DNA of 64,000 nucleotides from Spirochaetaceae bacterium (GTDB taxonomy: Bacteria; Spirochaetota; Spirochaetia; Treponematales; Rectinemataceae): NCBI GenBank assembly GCA_025356015.1, contig JANXYO010000008.1:1-64000 (forward strand), read 5' to 3'. The notes beneath the pieces are model-generated. The model was given only the letters and a program-made list of their open reading frames with translations. It was not told where the DNA came from and ran no database searches. A program made the translations under genes and the position numbers. The first letter of the stretch is position 1, and every line of letters starts with the position of its first letter. This document shows positions 30,907 through 40,845 of the stretch, in pieces.

Positions 30907-32121
30907 ATGAGCATACCCCAATGGAAGAAGACCCTCTACGCGGTATGGGCGGCTGAGCTCCTCGCCCTCGCGGGTTTCGCCACCTCGACCCCCATAATCC
31001 CCTTCTATCTGCAGGACATGGGCGTCCTCGACCCTACCCGGCTCAAGATCCTCACGGGCCTGAACCAGGCCCTGCCGGCCATCAGCCTCGCCATCATGGC
31101 ACCGATCTGGGGAAGCCTCGCCGACAACTATGGGCGCAAGCCCATGCTCCTTCGCGCGATGTTCGGCGGAGCCCTCACCATGGTGCTCCAGGGTTTCGTG
31201 ACGGCTCCATGGCAGCTGCTCTTCCTGCGCACCGTTCAGGGCTGCATAACCGGGACGGTCGCGGCGGCCACCGTCCTCGTTGCCTCGACCACCCCCGAGG
31301 AGGAGCAGGGCTACGGCATGGGCCTGCTGCAGATGGCGATCTTCCTGGGCTCCTCCCTGGGGCCCATGTTCGGCGGAGTCATCTCCGATTTTTTTGGCCA
31401 CCGGGTCAACTTCTTTGCCACCTCGCTGCTTCTTCTCGCCGCCGGGTTCATCATCTCGAAGTTCGCGGTCGACGACTTCGTCCCGCCCCAGGACCGCAAG
31501 TCGGTCCTGAAGAGCCTTGTGCCCGACTTCAGCCCCCTCATGAAGTCGAGGGCGCTCTGGTCCCTCATGGCCGTCGTGGCCGCCGACAACATCGCGGGAA
31601 GTATCGTCTCCCCCTTCCTCCCCCTCTTCATCCAGAGCATCTCCACGAGCGCGGCGAGGGTGGCCTCAAATACCGGCCTCATCCTCGGCCTTGGAGCCCT
31701 CGCGAGCGCCATCGCTGCCGTCTCGGTGGGCAAGATCAGCTACCGCATCGGCTACCAGAGGACCCTGATCTTTTGCATGACCGGTGCAGCCTTCTTCACG
31801 ATCCCCCAGGCCCTGGTCCACACGCCCTTGCAGCTCCTGTTCCTGAGGATCGCCAGCGGCTTCTTCGTGGGAGGGACCATGCCTGCGGCGAACGCCCTCA
31901 TCGCGCAGAGGACGGAGAACGGCAAGCAGGGGAGCGTCTACGGCGTGCGTAGCTCTGTCGCCTCGGGGAGCGGGGCCATCGGCCCGGCCATCGGCGCCAC
32001 GCTCGCTGCGGCTTCCGGCTACTCTTCGGTCTTCCTGGCGACGGGGGCGATCCTCGCCGCTTCGGGCATCGGGATAGCGATGTTCGTGCGGAGGCCCAGG
32101 ATGGGCCAGTCCGTCTCCTAG
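30907..32121 (+). CDS. MFS transporter, DHA1-like
   Basis: A 404-residue protein with 12 predicted helices. PIWGSLADNYGRKPML is motif A in the loop after helix 2, and GSSLGPMFGGVISD resembles the exporter motif C after helix 5. A long central loop (about 195-215) separates two six-helix halves. No ribosome binding site is obvious at the ATG. It lies in the same direction as the catabolic operon after a hairpin, so read-through is possible. Substrate unknown: drug or sugar efflux. Confidence 0.8.
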   Translation: MSIPQWKKTLYAVWAAELLALAGFATSTPIIPFYLQDMGVLDPTRLKILTGLNQALPAISLAIMAPIWGSLADNYGRKPMLLRAMFGGALTMVLQGFVTAPWQLLFLRTVQGCITGTVAAATVLVASTTPEEEQGYGMGLLQMAIFLGSSLGPMFGGVISDFFGHRVNFFATSLLLLAAGFIISKFAVDDFVPPQDRKSVLKSLVPDFSPLMKSRALWSLMAVVAADNIAGSIVSPFLPLFIQSISTSAARVASNTGLILGLGALASAIAAVSVGKISYRIGYQRTLIFCMTGAAFFTIPQALVHTPLQLLFLRIASGFFVGGTMPAANALIAQRTENGKQGSVYGVRSSVASGSGAIGPAIGATLAAASGYSSVFLATGAILAASGIGIAMFVRRPRMGQSVS

Positions 32122-32135
32122 GCGAGAGGAGTTCT

Positions 32136-32873
32136 GTGGAGCTCGGCAGCGCTGGGGTTGTCCTCATCTCGGTCTCGGCCCTCATCGCCGGACTCGCAAA
32201 GACGGGCCTGCCCGGGGCCGGCATCGTCGTCATACCCCTCGCGGCCACGGCCATGGACGCGCGCGCCTCCACTGGTTTCATCGTCCCCATCCTGGTCTTC
32301 GCCGACTGCCTCGCGGTGATCTACTGGAGACGGAAGGCCTCCTGGGTCCACATCGTGAGGATCATCCCCTGGACGATGCTCGGCGTCGCCCTTGGCTACT
32401 TCGCGATGTCATGGGTGAGCGACGCCGTGTTCAGGCCAGCCCTCGGCCTCTTCATCCTCCTCATCGTGGGCCTCGAGCTCCTGCTCAAGCTCCGGGGCGG
32501 AGGAACGCCCGGCAAGGCGAGCCTCCCCTTCGCGGCGGCGATCGGCATCATCGCCGGGGCCGCCACCATGATGGCCAACGCGGCGGGGCCGATCATGACC
32601 ATATACCTCCTCTCGGTCGGCCTTCCCAAGGAGGATTTCGTCGGCACCGGGGCCTGGTTCTACTTCATCCTCAACCTCTTCAAGGTCCCGTTCAGCATCG
32701 CCCTTGGCCTCATTACCTGGCCGAGCTTCAAGCTCGACCTGATGCTCCTGCCCCTGATTGTCGCCGGCGGCTTCATGGGTGTGGCAGTGATGAAGCGCCT
32801 GCCCCAGAAGGCCTTCGACCTTGTTGCCCGGGTTCTCGCCGCGGCCGGAGCGGTCAAGCTCCTCATCGGCTGA
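32136..32873 (+). CDS. TauE/SafE-family sulfite/anion exporter-like permease
   Basis: A 245-residue protein with about eight helices, starting with GTG five bases after AGAGGAG. Both family repeats are visible: GLAKTGLPGAGIVVIPL near the start and IIAGAATMMANAAGPIMTIY in the middle, each ending in the expected Gly/Pro pattern. The family exports sulfite, sulfoacetate or other small anions. Its substrate here is unknown. It follows the MFS gene by 14 bases, probably in one transcript. Confidence 0.85.
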   Translation: MELGSAGVVLISVSALIAGLAKTGLPGAGIVVIPLAATAMDARASTGFIVPILVFADCLAVIYWRRKASWVHIVRIIPWTMLGVALGYFAMSWVSDAVFRPALGLFILLIVGLELLLKLRGGGTPGKASLPFAAAIGIIAGAATMMANAAGPIMTIYLLSVGLPKEDFVGTGAWFYFILNLFKVPFSIALGLITWPSFKLDLMLLPLIVAGGFMGVAVMKRLPQKAFDLVARVLAAAGAVKLLIG

Positions 32874-32900
32874 TTCTGGCGCGCGGGCCTTTGGGCGAGT

Positions 32901-33893
32901 ATGATTGAGCCGATGCATGCTCTGGGAATCGACATTGGCGGCACGAAGTGCGCGGTGAGCCTCGCAACGAAGGCCGAGGAAGGCATCGACATCATCTCGA
33001 GGTCGGAGTTCCCGACTCCCCGGAGACCCGAGGAATGTCTCGAGCGGGCCTCGGCCCTCGCGGCGGCCGCTCTCGGCGCCGCCGGCATCTCGGAGCGCGA
33101 TGTCGGCGCGGTCGGAATCAGCTGCGGCGGCCCCCTCGACCTCGAGCGCGGCCTGGTCCTCTCCCCGCCCAACCTGCCAGAGTGGGACGGGATCGCCATC
33201 GTCGAACATTTCCGCGAGCTTTGTCCCCGGGTCATCCTGCAGAACGACGCGAACGCCTGCGCCCTTGCGGAGTGGCGCTATGGCGCGGGCCGGGGACTGG
33301 GCAGCCTCATCTACCTCACCTTTGGCACGGGGCTCGGGGCCGGGATCATCCTGGGCGGCCGGCTCTGGTCGGGGGCGAGCGGAATGGCAGGGGAGCTCGG
33401 CCACATGCGGCTCTCCGAATTCGGGCCCGTGGGCTACGGCAAGGCCGGCTCCTTCGAGGGTTTTTGCTCGGGAGGCGGCATCGCGCAGCTCGCGCGGATC
33501 ATGGCTGTGGAGCGTTTCCAGAGGGGCGAGCGGGTGTCCTTCTGCACAGACCAAGACGCCCTTGGCAGGCTCGACGCCAGGGCGGTGGCCGAGGCCGCGA
33601 GGGCCGGCGACCCCCTGGCCCTTGATGTCTTCGCCCTGAGCGGCTCCTATCTTGGCAAGGGCCTGGCCCTCGCCATCGACCTGATCAATCCCGAGGCCGT
33701 CATCATTGGGGGGATTTTCCTGCGCTGCGAGGACCTACTGAGGCCTGCGATGGAGAGGGAGCTCTCGAGGGAATGTCTGGGCCGGAACCTTGGAGCGTGC
33801 CGGATCACGGCGGCCGGGCTCGGCGAGAGGGTGGGCGACTACGCGGCGCTCGCCGTCGCCTTCCATGGTCCAGAGGAAGGGAGGATCACATGA
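32901..33893 (+). CDS. ROK-family sugar kinase
   Basis: A 330-residue kinase without a DNA-binding domain. LGIDIGGTKCAV is the phosphate loop, ILQNDANACALAEW holds the catalytic Asp, and LTFGTGLGAGIILGG and GELGHM follow. The usual ROK zinc motif CxCGxxGC is missing: after GHMRL the sequence reads GSFEGFCSGGG, with a single Cys. It probably phosphorylates a hexose or amino sugar. The next gene overlaps by ATGA and is a SIS-domain isomerase. An alternative start lies four codons downstream. Confidence 0.82.
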   Translation: MIEPMHALGIDIGGTKCAVSLATKAEEGIDIISRSEFPTPRRPEECLERASALAAAALGAAGISERDVGAVGISCGGPLDLERGLVLSPPNLPEWDGIAIVEHFRELCPRVILQNDANACALAEWRYGAGRGLGSLIYLTFGTGLGAGIILGGRLWSGASGMAGELGHMRLSEFGPVGYGKAGSFEGFCSGGGIAQLARIMAVERFQRGERVSFCTDQDALGRLDARAVAEAARAGDPLALDVFALSGSYLGKGLALAIDLINPEAVIIGGIFLRCEDLLRPAMERELSRECLGRNLGACRITAAGLGERVGDYAALAVAFHGPEEGRIT

Positions 33894-34540
33894 AAGCCGC
33901 GACAGAGGCCATTCTGGCGATTTTCCTGAGGCGCAAGGCCGAGCTCGAGCCCTGCGCAAGCGACATCCGCGCCGCCTTCATCGTCCTCGAGACCTCCTTC
34001 AGATCGGGAGGCCGCCTCCTGGTCTGCGGCAACGGTGGGAGCGCAGCGGACGCTGACCACATCGTCGGGGAGCTCATGAAGGGCTTCCTGCTCAGGCGGC
34101 CCATCCTTCAGCTGGAGCGGGAGGCCCTCCTTCGCAGCTCTGCCCTCCATGGGCCAAGGCTCGCGGACTCGCTGCAGCGCGCCCTTCCGGCCATCTCCCT
34201 GTGCGGAGCGCCGGCCTTCTCCTCGGCCTTCGCGAACGATGTCGCCGCCGACCTGGTCTATGCCCAGGCCGTCCATGCCCTGGGCAGGAAGGGGGACGTC
34301 CTCCTGGCCCTGAGCACCTCGGGCGATTCGCGCAACGTGGTCTACGCCGCGGTGGCGGCGCGGGCCTCGGGGCTCGGCACCATCGCCCTCACGGGGCGTG
34401 GTGGCGGCGAACTCGCGCAGGCATGCGACGTCGCAGTCCGCGCGCCTGCCCACGAGACCTTCCTGGTCCAGGAGCTCCACCTCCCCGTGTTCCACGTCCT
34501 CTGCGCGATGCTCGAGGAGGAATTCTTCGGGCAGGGCTAG
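33890..34540 (+). CDS. SIS-domain phosphosugar isomerase (GmhA/DiaA-like)
   Basis: A 216-residue SIS protein. LLVCGNGGSAADADHIVGEL is the phosphosugar-binding motif of sedoheptulose-7-phosphate isomerase GmhA and of DiaA, and LALSTSGDSRNV is the second SIS loop. AFANDVAADL resembles GmhA. An unusual charged segment (residues about 65-100, KGFLLRRPILQLERE onward) sits where GmhA has a short loop. Translationally coupled to the ROK kinase, so it likely isomerises the kinase product. Confidence 0.78.
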   Translation: MKAATEAILAIFLRRKAELEPCASDIRAAFIVLETSFRSGGRLLVCGNGGSAADADHIVGELMKGFLLRRPILQLEREALLRSSALHGPRLADSLQRALPAISLCGAPAFSSAFANDVAADLVYAQAVHALGRKGDVLLALSTSGDSRNVVYAAVAARASGLGTIALTGRGGGELAQACDVAVRAPAHETFLVQELHLPVFHVLCAMLEEEFFGQG

Positions 34541-34547
34541 CGCCCTC

Positions 34548-35780
34548 CTAGACGCGGCCGAGGCAGAGAACGCAGTTGTGCCCGCCGAAGCCAAAGGAGT
34601 TCGAGATCGCGGCCTCTATGCGCGCGTCCCTGGCCTCGTTCGGGACATAGTCGAGGTCGCAGGCGGGATCGGGGTTCTCGAGGTTTATGGTTGGCGGCAG
34701 GATCCCGTGGTACACACTGAGGGCAGTGATCGCGGCCTCGAGGGCTCCTGCGGCCCCGAGGGTGTGGCCGAGCATGGACTTGCTCGAGCTCACCGGGGGA
34801 TTCCTAAAGCCCCTGGCACCAAAGGCCCTTTTTATCGCGACGGTCTCGATCCTGTCATTGGCCTCGGTCGAGGTGCCGTGGGCATTGATGTAGCCGATCC
34901 TGTCTGGCGTGAGGCCCGAACGCGAGATGGCCTGCTCCATCGCCCGGGCAGCCTGGGCCCCTTCTGGCTCCGGGGCGGCGACGCTGTAGGCGTCGCAAGT
35001 CGAGCCGTAGCCCAGGAGCTCGGCGTAGATCCTGGCCCCTCGCTTCGATGCATTCTCGTAGGTCTCAAGGACCAGGACGCAGGCGCCCTCGCCGATCACA
35101 AAGCCGTCGCGGTCGCGGTCGAATGGCCGCGAGGCCCGCTGGGGCTCGTCGTTCCTGCGCGAGAGGACCCGCATGCAGTCGTAGGAGTCCACGACCAGGG
35201 GGGAGATCGTGGCCTCCGTGCCTCCCGCTATCATGGCCTCGGCGTAGCCGAGCCTTAGCGTGTCCATGGCCGTGCCGATGGAGTGGGCCCCTGTGGCGCA
35301 GGCCGAGAGCACTGCCACATTGGGCCCCGTTATGCCGAGCTCGATGGCCGCGTTGCTCGAGGCCATGTTCGCGATGATCTTGGGGACGGCGAGGGCGTTG
35401 CCGTGGGTCGGACCCTTCGCGGCGTGGGTGGCGAACTGGGTCTGGAGGACGTCGTAGTCGCCGGCCGCCGAGCCTATGACGCAGCCGACCTTCTCCTTGC
35501 CGTACTTCTCGAGCTCGATGCCGGAATCCTTGACCGACATGAGGGCGGCTGCCGTCGCCAGCTGGGAGAACCGCGCCATCCTTTTTGCGCGCTTGCGGTC
35601 GAGGTGGTCCTCGGGAACGAAATCCCTGGCCTCGCAGGCTATCGTGCTTCCGTAGCCTGAGGGATCGAATGCGGAGATGGTCGCCGCTCCTGACTTGCCG
35701 GCAACGAGCTTATCCCAGAAGCTTTCCTTCGAGCAGCCGAGGGAGGAAATGACCCCGATGCCCGTGACGACGATCCTCAT
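34548..35780 (-). CDS. fabF: 3-oxoacyl-ACP synthase II
   Basis: A 410-residue condensing enzyme of fatty-acid elongation. The Cys-His-His triad is in [16 protein letters not shown] and GHTLGAAG, and the C-terminal glycine-rich [10 protein letters not shown] is present. Length and motifs fit FabF rather than FabB or FabH. The start at MRIVVTGIG has GGAG upstream; a longer frame is not supported. No other fab gene or acpP adjoins it, so it is a stand-alone copy here. It faces the SIS gene convergently across seven bases. Confidence 0.9.
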   Translation of the reverse strand: MRIVVTGIGVISSLGCSKESFWDKLVAGKSGAATISAFDPSGYGSTIACEARDFVPEDHLDRKRAKRMARFSQLATAAALMSVKDSGIELEKYGKEKVGCVIGSAAGDYDVLQTQFATHAAKGPTHGNALAVPKIIANMASSNAAIELGITGPNVAVLSACATGAHSIGTAMDTLRLGYAEAMIAGGTEATISPLVVDSYDCMRVLSRRNDEPQRASRPFDRDRDGFVIGEGACVLVLETYENASKRGARIYAELLGYGSTCDAYSVAAPEPEGAQAARAMEQAISRSGLTPDRIGYINAHGTSTEANDRIETVAIKRAFGARGFRNPPVSSSKSMLGHTLGAAGALEAAITALSVYHGILPPTINLENPDPACDLDYVPNEARDARIEAAISNSFGFGGHNCVLCLGRV

Positions 35781-35870
35781 GCGCGGAACTCCTTCACAGC
35801 TCTCGGAGCCACGACCGCCCCAAGGCACTTCAATGTCCAGCAGGATGCCATGGATGTTCCGGAGGATCAA

Positions 35871-37967
35871 TTAGAATGACTCGAATTCCCGGTCATCGGA
35901 GCCCGTCGCTGGCTTGATCGCCCTCACCGCCAGAGGCCGGTGGGCAGAAGGGTCAGCGCGCGACACGAGCCTCGCGGGAAGTTTTTTCACCGAATCAGGC
36001 CCGGGTGCGGCCACGGCGGCGGTCGGCCCGTGCTGCCGCTCCTCCTTTCCGGTCCTGAAGAAGGACAGTGAATCCCGCATCGTCTCTGACTGCCCGGTGA
36101 GCTCCTCGGCCATCGAGGCGAGCTCCTCGGATGCCGCGGCGTTGGCCTGGATAACCTGGTCGAGCTGCAGGAGGGCCTTGTTGATCTGCTCGACCCCCGA
36201 GGTCTGCTCCCTGCTCGACGCGGCTATCTCCTGGACAAGCTCGGCCGTCCTGCTGATGTCGGGTATGATGTCTCCGATGAGGCCTCCCGCCTTCTCTGCT
36301 GCCTCCACCGTCGAGCGAGAGAGGGCCGTTATCTCTCCGGCGGCCTTCTGGGAACGCTCGGCGAGCTTCCTGACCTCGCTAGCAACGACGGCGAAGCCCT
36401 TGCCGGCGTCTCCGGCGCGGGCAGCCTCGATGGCTGCGTTGAGCGCCAGGAGGTTTGTCTGACGCGCGATTTCCTCTATGATGTCGATGCGTTGGGCGAT
36501 TTCCTTCATCGCCCCCACTGCCGTGGCGACCGCCTCGCCGCCGCTCTTCGCGTCGCTCGCTGCCTTGCGCGCGATCTTCTCGGTCGTCATCGCGTTGTCG
36601 GCGCTCTGCTTGATGTTCGCGCTCATCTGCTCCATCGCGCTCGAGACTTCCTCCCCTGCCGCGGCTTGTTCCGTGGTCCCCTGGGACAGTCTCTGTGCAG
36701 TGGAGCTCACTTGGCTTGCTCCCTTGTAGACCTCGGTTGAACCTGCCTGGACGGCGCCAACCCGATCTGTCGTCGCTGCGATGAAGCTGTCCATCGCCTG
36801 GGTCGCGTCGCCCAGCTCATCTGCCCTGGAACGCATCTTCGCGTAGCCTGCGGAGTCGATGCCCGCGAGGGTGAAATCGCCCGCGGCAAAGCCGACCATC
36901 GCAGCCGTCACCAGGCGCACGGGTCTCGAGATGGTCCGCGCTATGAAGAGGAGGGCGAGCAGGGCGAGGAGGGAGCCTGCGATCCCGAGGACCAGCATGA
37001 TCATGACGATTCTCTTCAACTGGGCGAGGAGTGCGTCAAGCGGAAGGACGACACCGATCGACCAGGGGTGACTGTCCTTGCCGATGAAGACGGGAGCGAA
37101 GCCCACATATGACCGAGCCCCTGTGACGAGGTTGAGCTTCACCTGTCTGTAGGTCTTCCCCTCCCTGATCGCCTTGAGCAGGGCCTCCTTTCCATCCGGA
37201 GTCACGTCGCCGATGGAGGTCCTGATGAGCTTGGCGTTTGGGTGGTAGACGAAGGCGCCGGTATTGGACAGGAGGAATCCATAGGCCCCCTGCACGGGCT
37301 TGATACCCTTCATGATTTCTGCGAGACCCGCGAGGCTGAGGTCGTGCCCGATTACACCGACGACCTTTCCCTCGATGATGATCGGCACGCACGTGCTTGC
37401 CTCGAGTATCTCGTCTGCCTTGTTGCCAGTATAGGAATAGAAGTAGGGCTCGGTGACATACTCCTGTTTTGAGTTCCTGGGCACGAGGTAGGGGTCGCCC
37501 GGTCCGGGTGTCTCATAGTCGACGAGGGCGCTCTGCTGGATCCTGCCGAGACCACGGTCCCAGGATGGGATGAATCGGCCGGTCGCGTCGTGGAAGGGGG
37601 CCTTCCTAAACGCGGCGTCCTTGCCGTCCAAGGCATTGGGCTCCCAGGCAGTCCAGACCGCGAGGAAGGATGGATTGGCCTCGAGGTTCTGCCTGAGGAT
37701 CGAGTTGATCAACCCCCGATCGGCCGAGCCTGCCTGCCTGAGCGCGATCATCATGTTGCCGAGGGTCCTCGCGTCACTCATCGCGGTGTTGAGATCAGCC
37801 GCTATCAGGGCGGAGGAATTTGCGGCGATGAGGTCGCCCCAGATGTAGGCCTGATCCGTGACAACGCGTGACACGGCGGAATATGAGACGAGGATTATCG
37901 CAAGGACCGTGAACACGGAAAGGGAAACAGTCGGAATGATGAGACGCGCGCCGATCCTGATTTTCAA
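35871..37967 (-). CDS. Methyl-accepting chemotaxis protein with Cache sensor
   Basis: A 698-residue membrane receptor. Helix one is at residues about 9-31, then a periplasmic double-Cache-like domain to about 310 ([12 protein letters not shown] and [12 protein letters not shown] are typical), helix two at about 318-342, a HAMP domain and a long cytoplasmic signalling domain. The tip reads [18 protein letters not shown]. The protein ends in EFESF, which fits the aromatic-x-x-aromatic pattern of C-terminal CheR/CheB docking pentapeptides. Cache receptors usually sense small organic acids or amino acids. Monocistronic. Confidence 0.88.
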   Translation of the reverse strand: MKIRIGARLIIPTVSLSVFTVLAIILVSYSAVSRVVTDQAYIWGDLIAANSSALIAADLNTAMSDARTLGNMMIALRQAGSADRGLINSILRQNLEANPSFLAVWTAWEPNALDGKDAAFRKAPFHDATGRFIPSWDRGLGRIQQSALVDYETPGPGDPYLVPRNSKQEYVTEPYFYSYTGNKADEILEASTCVPIIIEGKVVGVIGHDLSLAGLAEIMKGIKPVQGAYGFLLSNTGAFVYHPNAKLIRTSIGDVTPDGKEALLKAIREGKTYRQVKLNLVTGARSYVGFAPVFIGKDSHPWSIGVVLPLDALLAQLKRIVMIMLVLGIAGSLLALLALLFIARTISRPVRLVTAAMVGFAAGDFTLAGIDSAGYAKMRSRADELGDATQAMDSFIAATTDRVGAVQAGSTEVYKGASQVSSTAQRLSQGTTEQAAAGEEVSSAMEQMSANIKQSADNAMTTEKIARKAASDAKSGGEAVATAVGAMKEIAQRIDIIEEIARQTNLLALNAAIEAARAGDAGKGFAVVASEVRKLAERSQKAAGEITALSRSTVEAAEKAGGLIGDIIPDISRTAELVQEIAASSREQTSGVEQINKALLQLDQVIQANAAASEELASMAEELTGQSETMRDSLSFFRTGKEERQHGPTAAVAAPGPDSVKKLPARLVSRADPSAHRPLAVRAIKPATGSDDREFESF

Positions 37968-38143
37968 GGAGTCCCTCCTCAGGGCGACGATCGGGGCGCG
38001 GACCGGGACTGTGCCTCCGGCCAGATTCCGCGCTAACTGAGTATTGCCCTCTTATGGAAATTACCTATAGATGTGAACAATGTGTAGTTCGGGCAGGGTC
38101 AAAAGCAAGGCATTTCGGGGCGAGCTCGGTCGCTCCACTCGCG

Positions 38144-38173
38144 GCGACGAAGCGCCCGGATGCGCTTCGTCGC
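38144..38173. other. Perfect 12-base inverted repeat downstream of glmS
   Basis: GCGACGAAGCGC and GCGCTTCGTCGC pair exactly around CCGGAT. It lies 28 bases beyond the glmS stop and well upstream of the Cache receptor gene. No T-run follows on the minus strand, so it may be a 3'-stabilising hairpin or repeat element rather than an intrinsic terminator. Nothing else is recognisable in the 233-base spacer. Confidence 0.55.
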
Positions 38174-38200
38174 TTGCTCCCATCACCCCAACGCGCCGCC

Positions 38201-40687
38201 TCAGTCCACGGTAATTGACTTCGAAACATTTTTCGGCGCGTCGGGGTGAACGCCGTGGTCGGCGACGCGGAGGGCGTCGAGCCACTCCATTTTCTTGACC
38301 GACATCCGGTAGGCGAGGAACTGGAGCAGCACAGCGGCACCGAATACAAAGAGGTTGCGGTCGCCAGTGTGCGGCAGCTCGACGTACCTTGACCAGTAGT
38401 CGGTGCTCCCCATGGGCGCCCCTGCGGCCGCCAGGGCGAGATCGTTCTGCTTCTCGGCGAAGAGGATTATATCGGCTCCGCGGATCTTGTGGGTGTGGAT
38501 CTGGCTGATGGTGATGCGTATGTCCCTCTCGTCGGGCGGGCAGATGAACACGAGGGGGTAGTTCCGGAACAGGCCCTCGAGTATCGAGGGCTTCTCCCTC
38601 ATGGCGTCCAGCGGATCGAGCTTGGCGAGGGCGGGCTCCTTCGCCACCAGGTCGCGGTAGGCGCCGATGGCCCGGGCGACGTCGTCGGCCGAGAAGATCG
38701 TGTTCTTGCCAAGGATGGTGTTCGGGCCGTGCTTGAACTCGGCGGCGTCGTAGCCTTCGGCGTGGTTCAGGACGACCTCCCTGACCTTCAGGGCCCCCTC
38801 CCTGGCGAGGCCAATGAGGCTCGCGCCGAGTATGTGGACCGAGGGGCGCAGGAAGAGCCTTTCGGCGCAGGCCTCGATGTCGCCGGCCGCGAGCTTGAGG
38901 CTCTCCTCGATGAGGCCTCGGGCCCGGTCCACCTGCCGGACGAGCTTTCGCTCGGGCAGGGAGAAGCCGGCGGCGATGATATAGAGTATGACGATCTGGT
39001 TGAGGAAGGACTTGGTCGCCGCCACCGCGATCTCTGGCCCACAGAGGATGGGAAGGTAGAAGTCCGAGAGCTCCTGGGGGATGCGGCTGTTCTCGTTGTT
39101 CACGATCGAGGCCCGGCGCACTCCCTTCGACCCCTCGCGCAGGTCCTGGAAGATGTCCACCAGGTCCTTGGTCTCTCCCGACTGAGTGATGCCGATGAGG
39201 AGGTCGTTGGCGCTGAGGGAGGACATGTACATCGAGCGGAACATGCCGGGGTTGCAGGGATACACGCTCATTCCAGCGAGGTCGTCGAAGAAGCCGGCCG
39301 CGATGAGGGCGGCGTGGTAGGAGGTCCCCGATGCGACGAAGTAGACCCGGCCGCCGGCCTTCGCGGTCTCCCTGATCGCCCCCATGAGCTCGACGAGGTA
39401 GCGGGTCACAGCCCTGCGCTTTCGCCAGACGAAGACGCTGTCGACGAGGGCGAGCTCTGCCGCCCGCGAGGGAGCGAGACGGACGAGCTCGGCGAGGAGG
39501 GCCTTCTCGTCGGAGACCAGGCGGGAGGACCGGACCGCCGCCGCAGGGGCGACGGACCGTGCATGGGAAGCGAGCTCGGCGAAGGCCTGCCCGCCGAGGA
39601 TGGCCTCGATGCCGGCGGCGAGCTCCTTGTCGCCGAAGCGGTCGCCCAGTTCGGCGCATCGGTCGGTGACTTCCTTGCAGAGTTCGCGCTTCTCCTCGAA
39701 GGCGGCGGCGAGGTCCTCGTCGGCAGGATCCTTGAAATAGTAGCGCACGATGCGCTCGATGTTCGCCGAGCTTCCCAGGATCTCCTGTTCCATGTAGTGC
39801 TTGAAACGGGGGTCGAGGGCGGTGTCCTGGACGTTCAGCTTGGAGCGTTTGAGGCGGGGCTGGCTGAAGGCCGCCTCTGCGCGCAGGGAGAAGACCAGGT
39901 ACTCTTTCTCGCTGAACCACAGGCCCTCGCCCTCGGCGAGGGGTATGAGGGCCCTGGTCTTGGAGAGCACCGAGGTCAGGTCGGAGGAGACGACGATGAA
40001 CTCCCCTGCGCCGTCGGTGCCGAGGCCCGCGTAGAGGGAGGATCCGGACTTGACAGCGAAGATGCCGGGGAGCCTGGGATCGGCCACGGCGGCGGCGTAG
40101 GAGCCCTCGGCGCGGGCCTCGGCCTTGCGGATGGCGTCGATCATGAGGAGGACCCCGTCGGGGATGCCCGCCTCGAAGCGGCCCGAGGCCTTGAGGCCCG
40201 AGGCGCCGAAGGCCCGCTTCATGTCGGCGAGGGCCGTCTCGGGATGGGCCAGGTTCGCGCCGTAGTGCTCCTCGACGAGGTGGACGATTATCTCGCCGTC
40301 ATTGTCGCTCACGACCGCGTGGCCGTGGGCGGTGAGCCAGGCCTTCAGGCTGTCGGTGTTGGATATGTTGCCGTTGTGGGCGCCGACCATGTCGACCTTG
40401 CAGCGGACATGGTGGGGCTGGCTGTTGATGTCGTTCACGGCTCCATAGGTCGCCCACCGTACCTGGCCGATGAAGCGCTGGCCCACGCTGGCGTCTATGC
40501 CGAGCTCGACGCAGACCTTGGAGGGGGCGCCGACCTTCTTCATCACGCTGATGCCGCGCTTCTCGTCGATGAAAGAGGCTCCGGTCGAGTCGTAGCCGCG
40601 GTATTCGAGGCGCCTGAGGAGGGCAGCCGCCTCCTTGCCCATGTCTGCATTCTCGTGCTTGTAGATGAGGGAGACGATTCCGCACAT
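38201..40687 (-). CDS. glmS: Glutamine-fructose-6-phosphate aminotransferase, enlarged
   Basis: Makes glucosamine-6-phosphate for cell wall synthesis. Cys2 (MCGIVSL) is the glutaminase nucleophile, and YRGYDSTG and GAHNGNISN belong to the class II amidotransferase domain. Two SIS domains follow (FVASGTSYHAALIA, then HILGASLIGLAREG), with LKVREVVLNHAEGYDAAEFKHGP and a canonical tail PKNVSKSITVD. At 828 residues it is some 200 longer than the usual 610. Extra sequence lies in the glutaminase domain (about 150-200) and between the domains (about 305-430). The HTRWATHG motif is altered to GQVRWATYG. The start is the only one giving the processed Cys terminus. Confidence 0.88.
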   Translation of the reverse strand: MCGIVSLIYKHENADMGKEAAALLRRLEYRGYDSTGASFIDEKRGISVMKKVGAPSKVCVELGIDASVGQRFIGQVRWATYGAVNDINSQPHHVRCKVDMVGAHNGNISNTDSLKAWLTAHGHAVVSDNDGEIIVHLVEEHYGANLAHPETALADMKRAFGASGLKASGRFEAGIPDGVLLMIDAIRKAEARAEGSYAAAVADPRLPGIFAVKSGSSLYAGLGTDGAGEFIVVSSDLTSVLSKTRALIPLAEGEGLWFSEKEYLVFSLRAEAAFSQPRLKRSKLNVQDTALDPRFKHYMEQEILGSSANIERIVRYYFKDPADEDLAAAFEEKRELCKEVTDRCAELGDRFGDKELAAGIEAILGGQAFAELASHARSVAPAAAVRSSRLVSDEKALLAELVRLAPSRAAELALVDSVFVWRKRRAVTRYLVELMGAIRETAKAGGRVYFVASGTSYHAALIAAGFFDDLAGMSVYPCNPGMFRSMYMSSLSANDLLIGITQSGETKDLVDIFQDLREGSKGVRRASIVNNENSRIPQELSDFYLPILCGPEIAVAATKSFLNQIVILYIIAAGFSLPERKLVRQVDRARGLIEESLKLAAGDIEACAERLFLRPSVHILGASLIGLAREGALKVREVVLNHAEGYDAAEFKHGPNTILGKNTIFSADDVARAIGAYRDLVAKEPALAKLDPLDAMREKPSILEGLFRNYPLVFICPPDERDIRITISQIHTHKIRGADIILFAEKQNDLALAAAGAPMGSTDYWSRYVELPHTGDRNLFVFGAAVLLQFLAYRMSVKKMEWLDALRVADHGVHPDAPKNVSKSITVD

Positions 40688-40770
40688 GACCTGTCCTTCC
40701 TTCTCGCGGCCACGGGGCCGGGGCAAAAGGATAGCACGGCCTTCCGCTTCGGGCGAGCCGAAGATGCGTA

Positions 40771-40802
40771 GAAACAGGCCCCGGCCCAGGTCGGGCCGGG
40801 CC
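40771..40802 (-). terminator. Terminator after the Atg22-like permease gene
   Basis: On the minus strand GGCCCGGCCC pairs with GGGCCGGGGCC (one bulged G) around GACCT, followed by TGTTTCT. It sits about 45 bases beyond the permease stop and before glmS, separating the two leftward transcripts. Confidence 0.6.
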
Positions 40803-40845
40803 CTCATCCCCGGCCTTCAGGCCTTAGTCCGGGCTGTCCTCAGGC

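Noticed and set aside
38201-38349. glmS ribozyme or other riboswitch near glmS
   Set aside because: The region before the glmS start (40688-40845) holds only the terminator of the upstream gene and a ribosome binding site. No ribozyme core was seen.
38489-40771. Long plus-strand open frame opposite glmS
   Set aside because: glmS on the minus strand is complete with catalytic motifs. The opposite frame has no motifs and only reflects GC bias.
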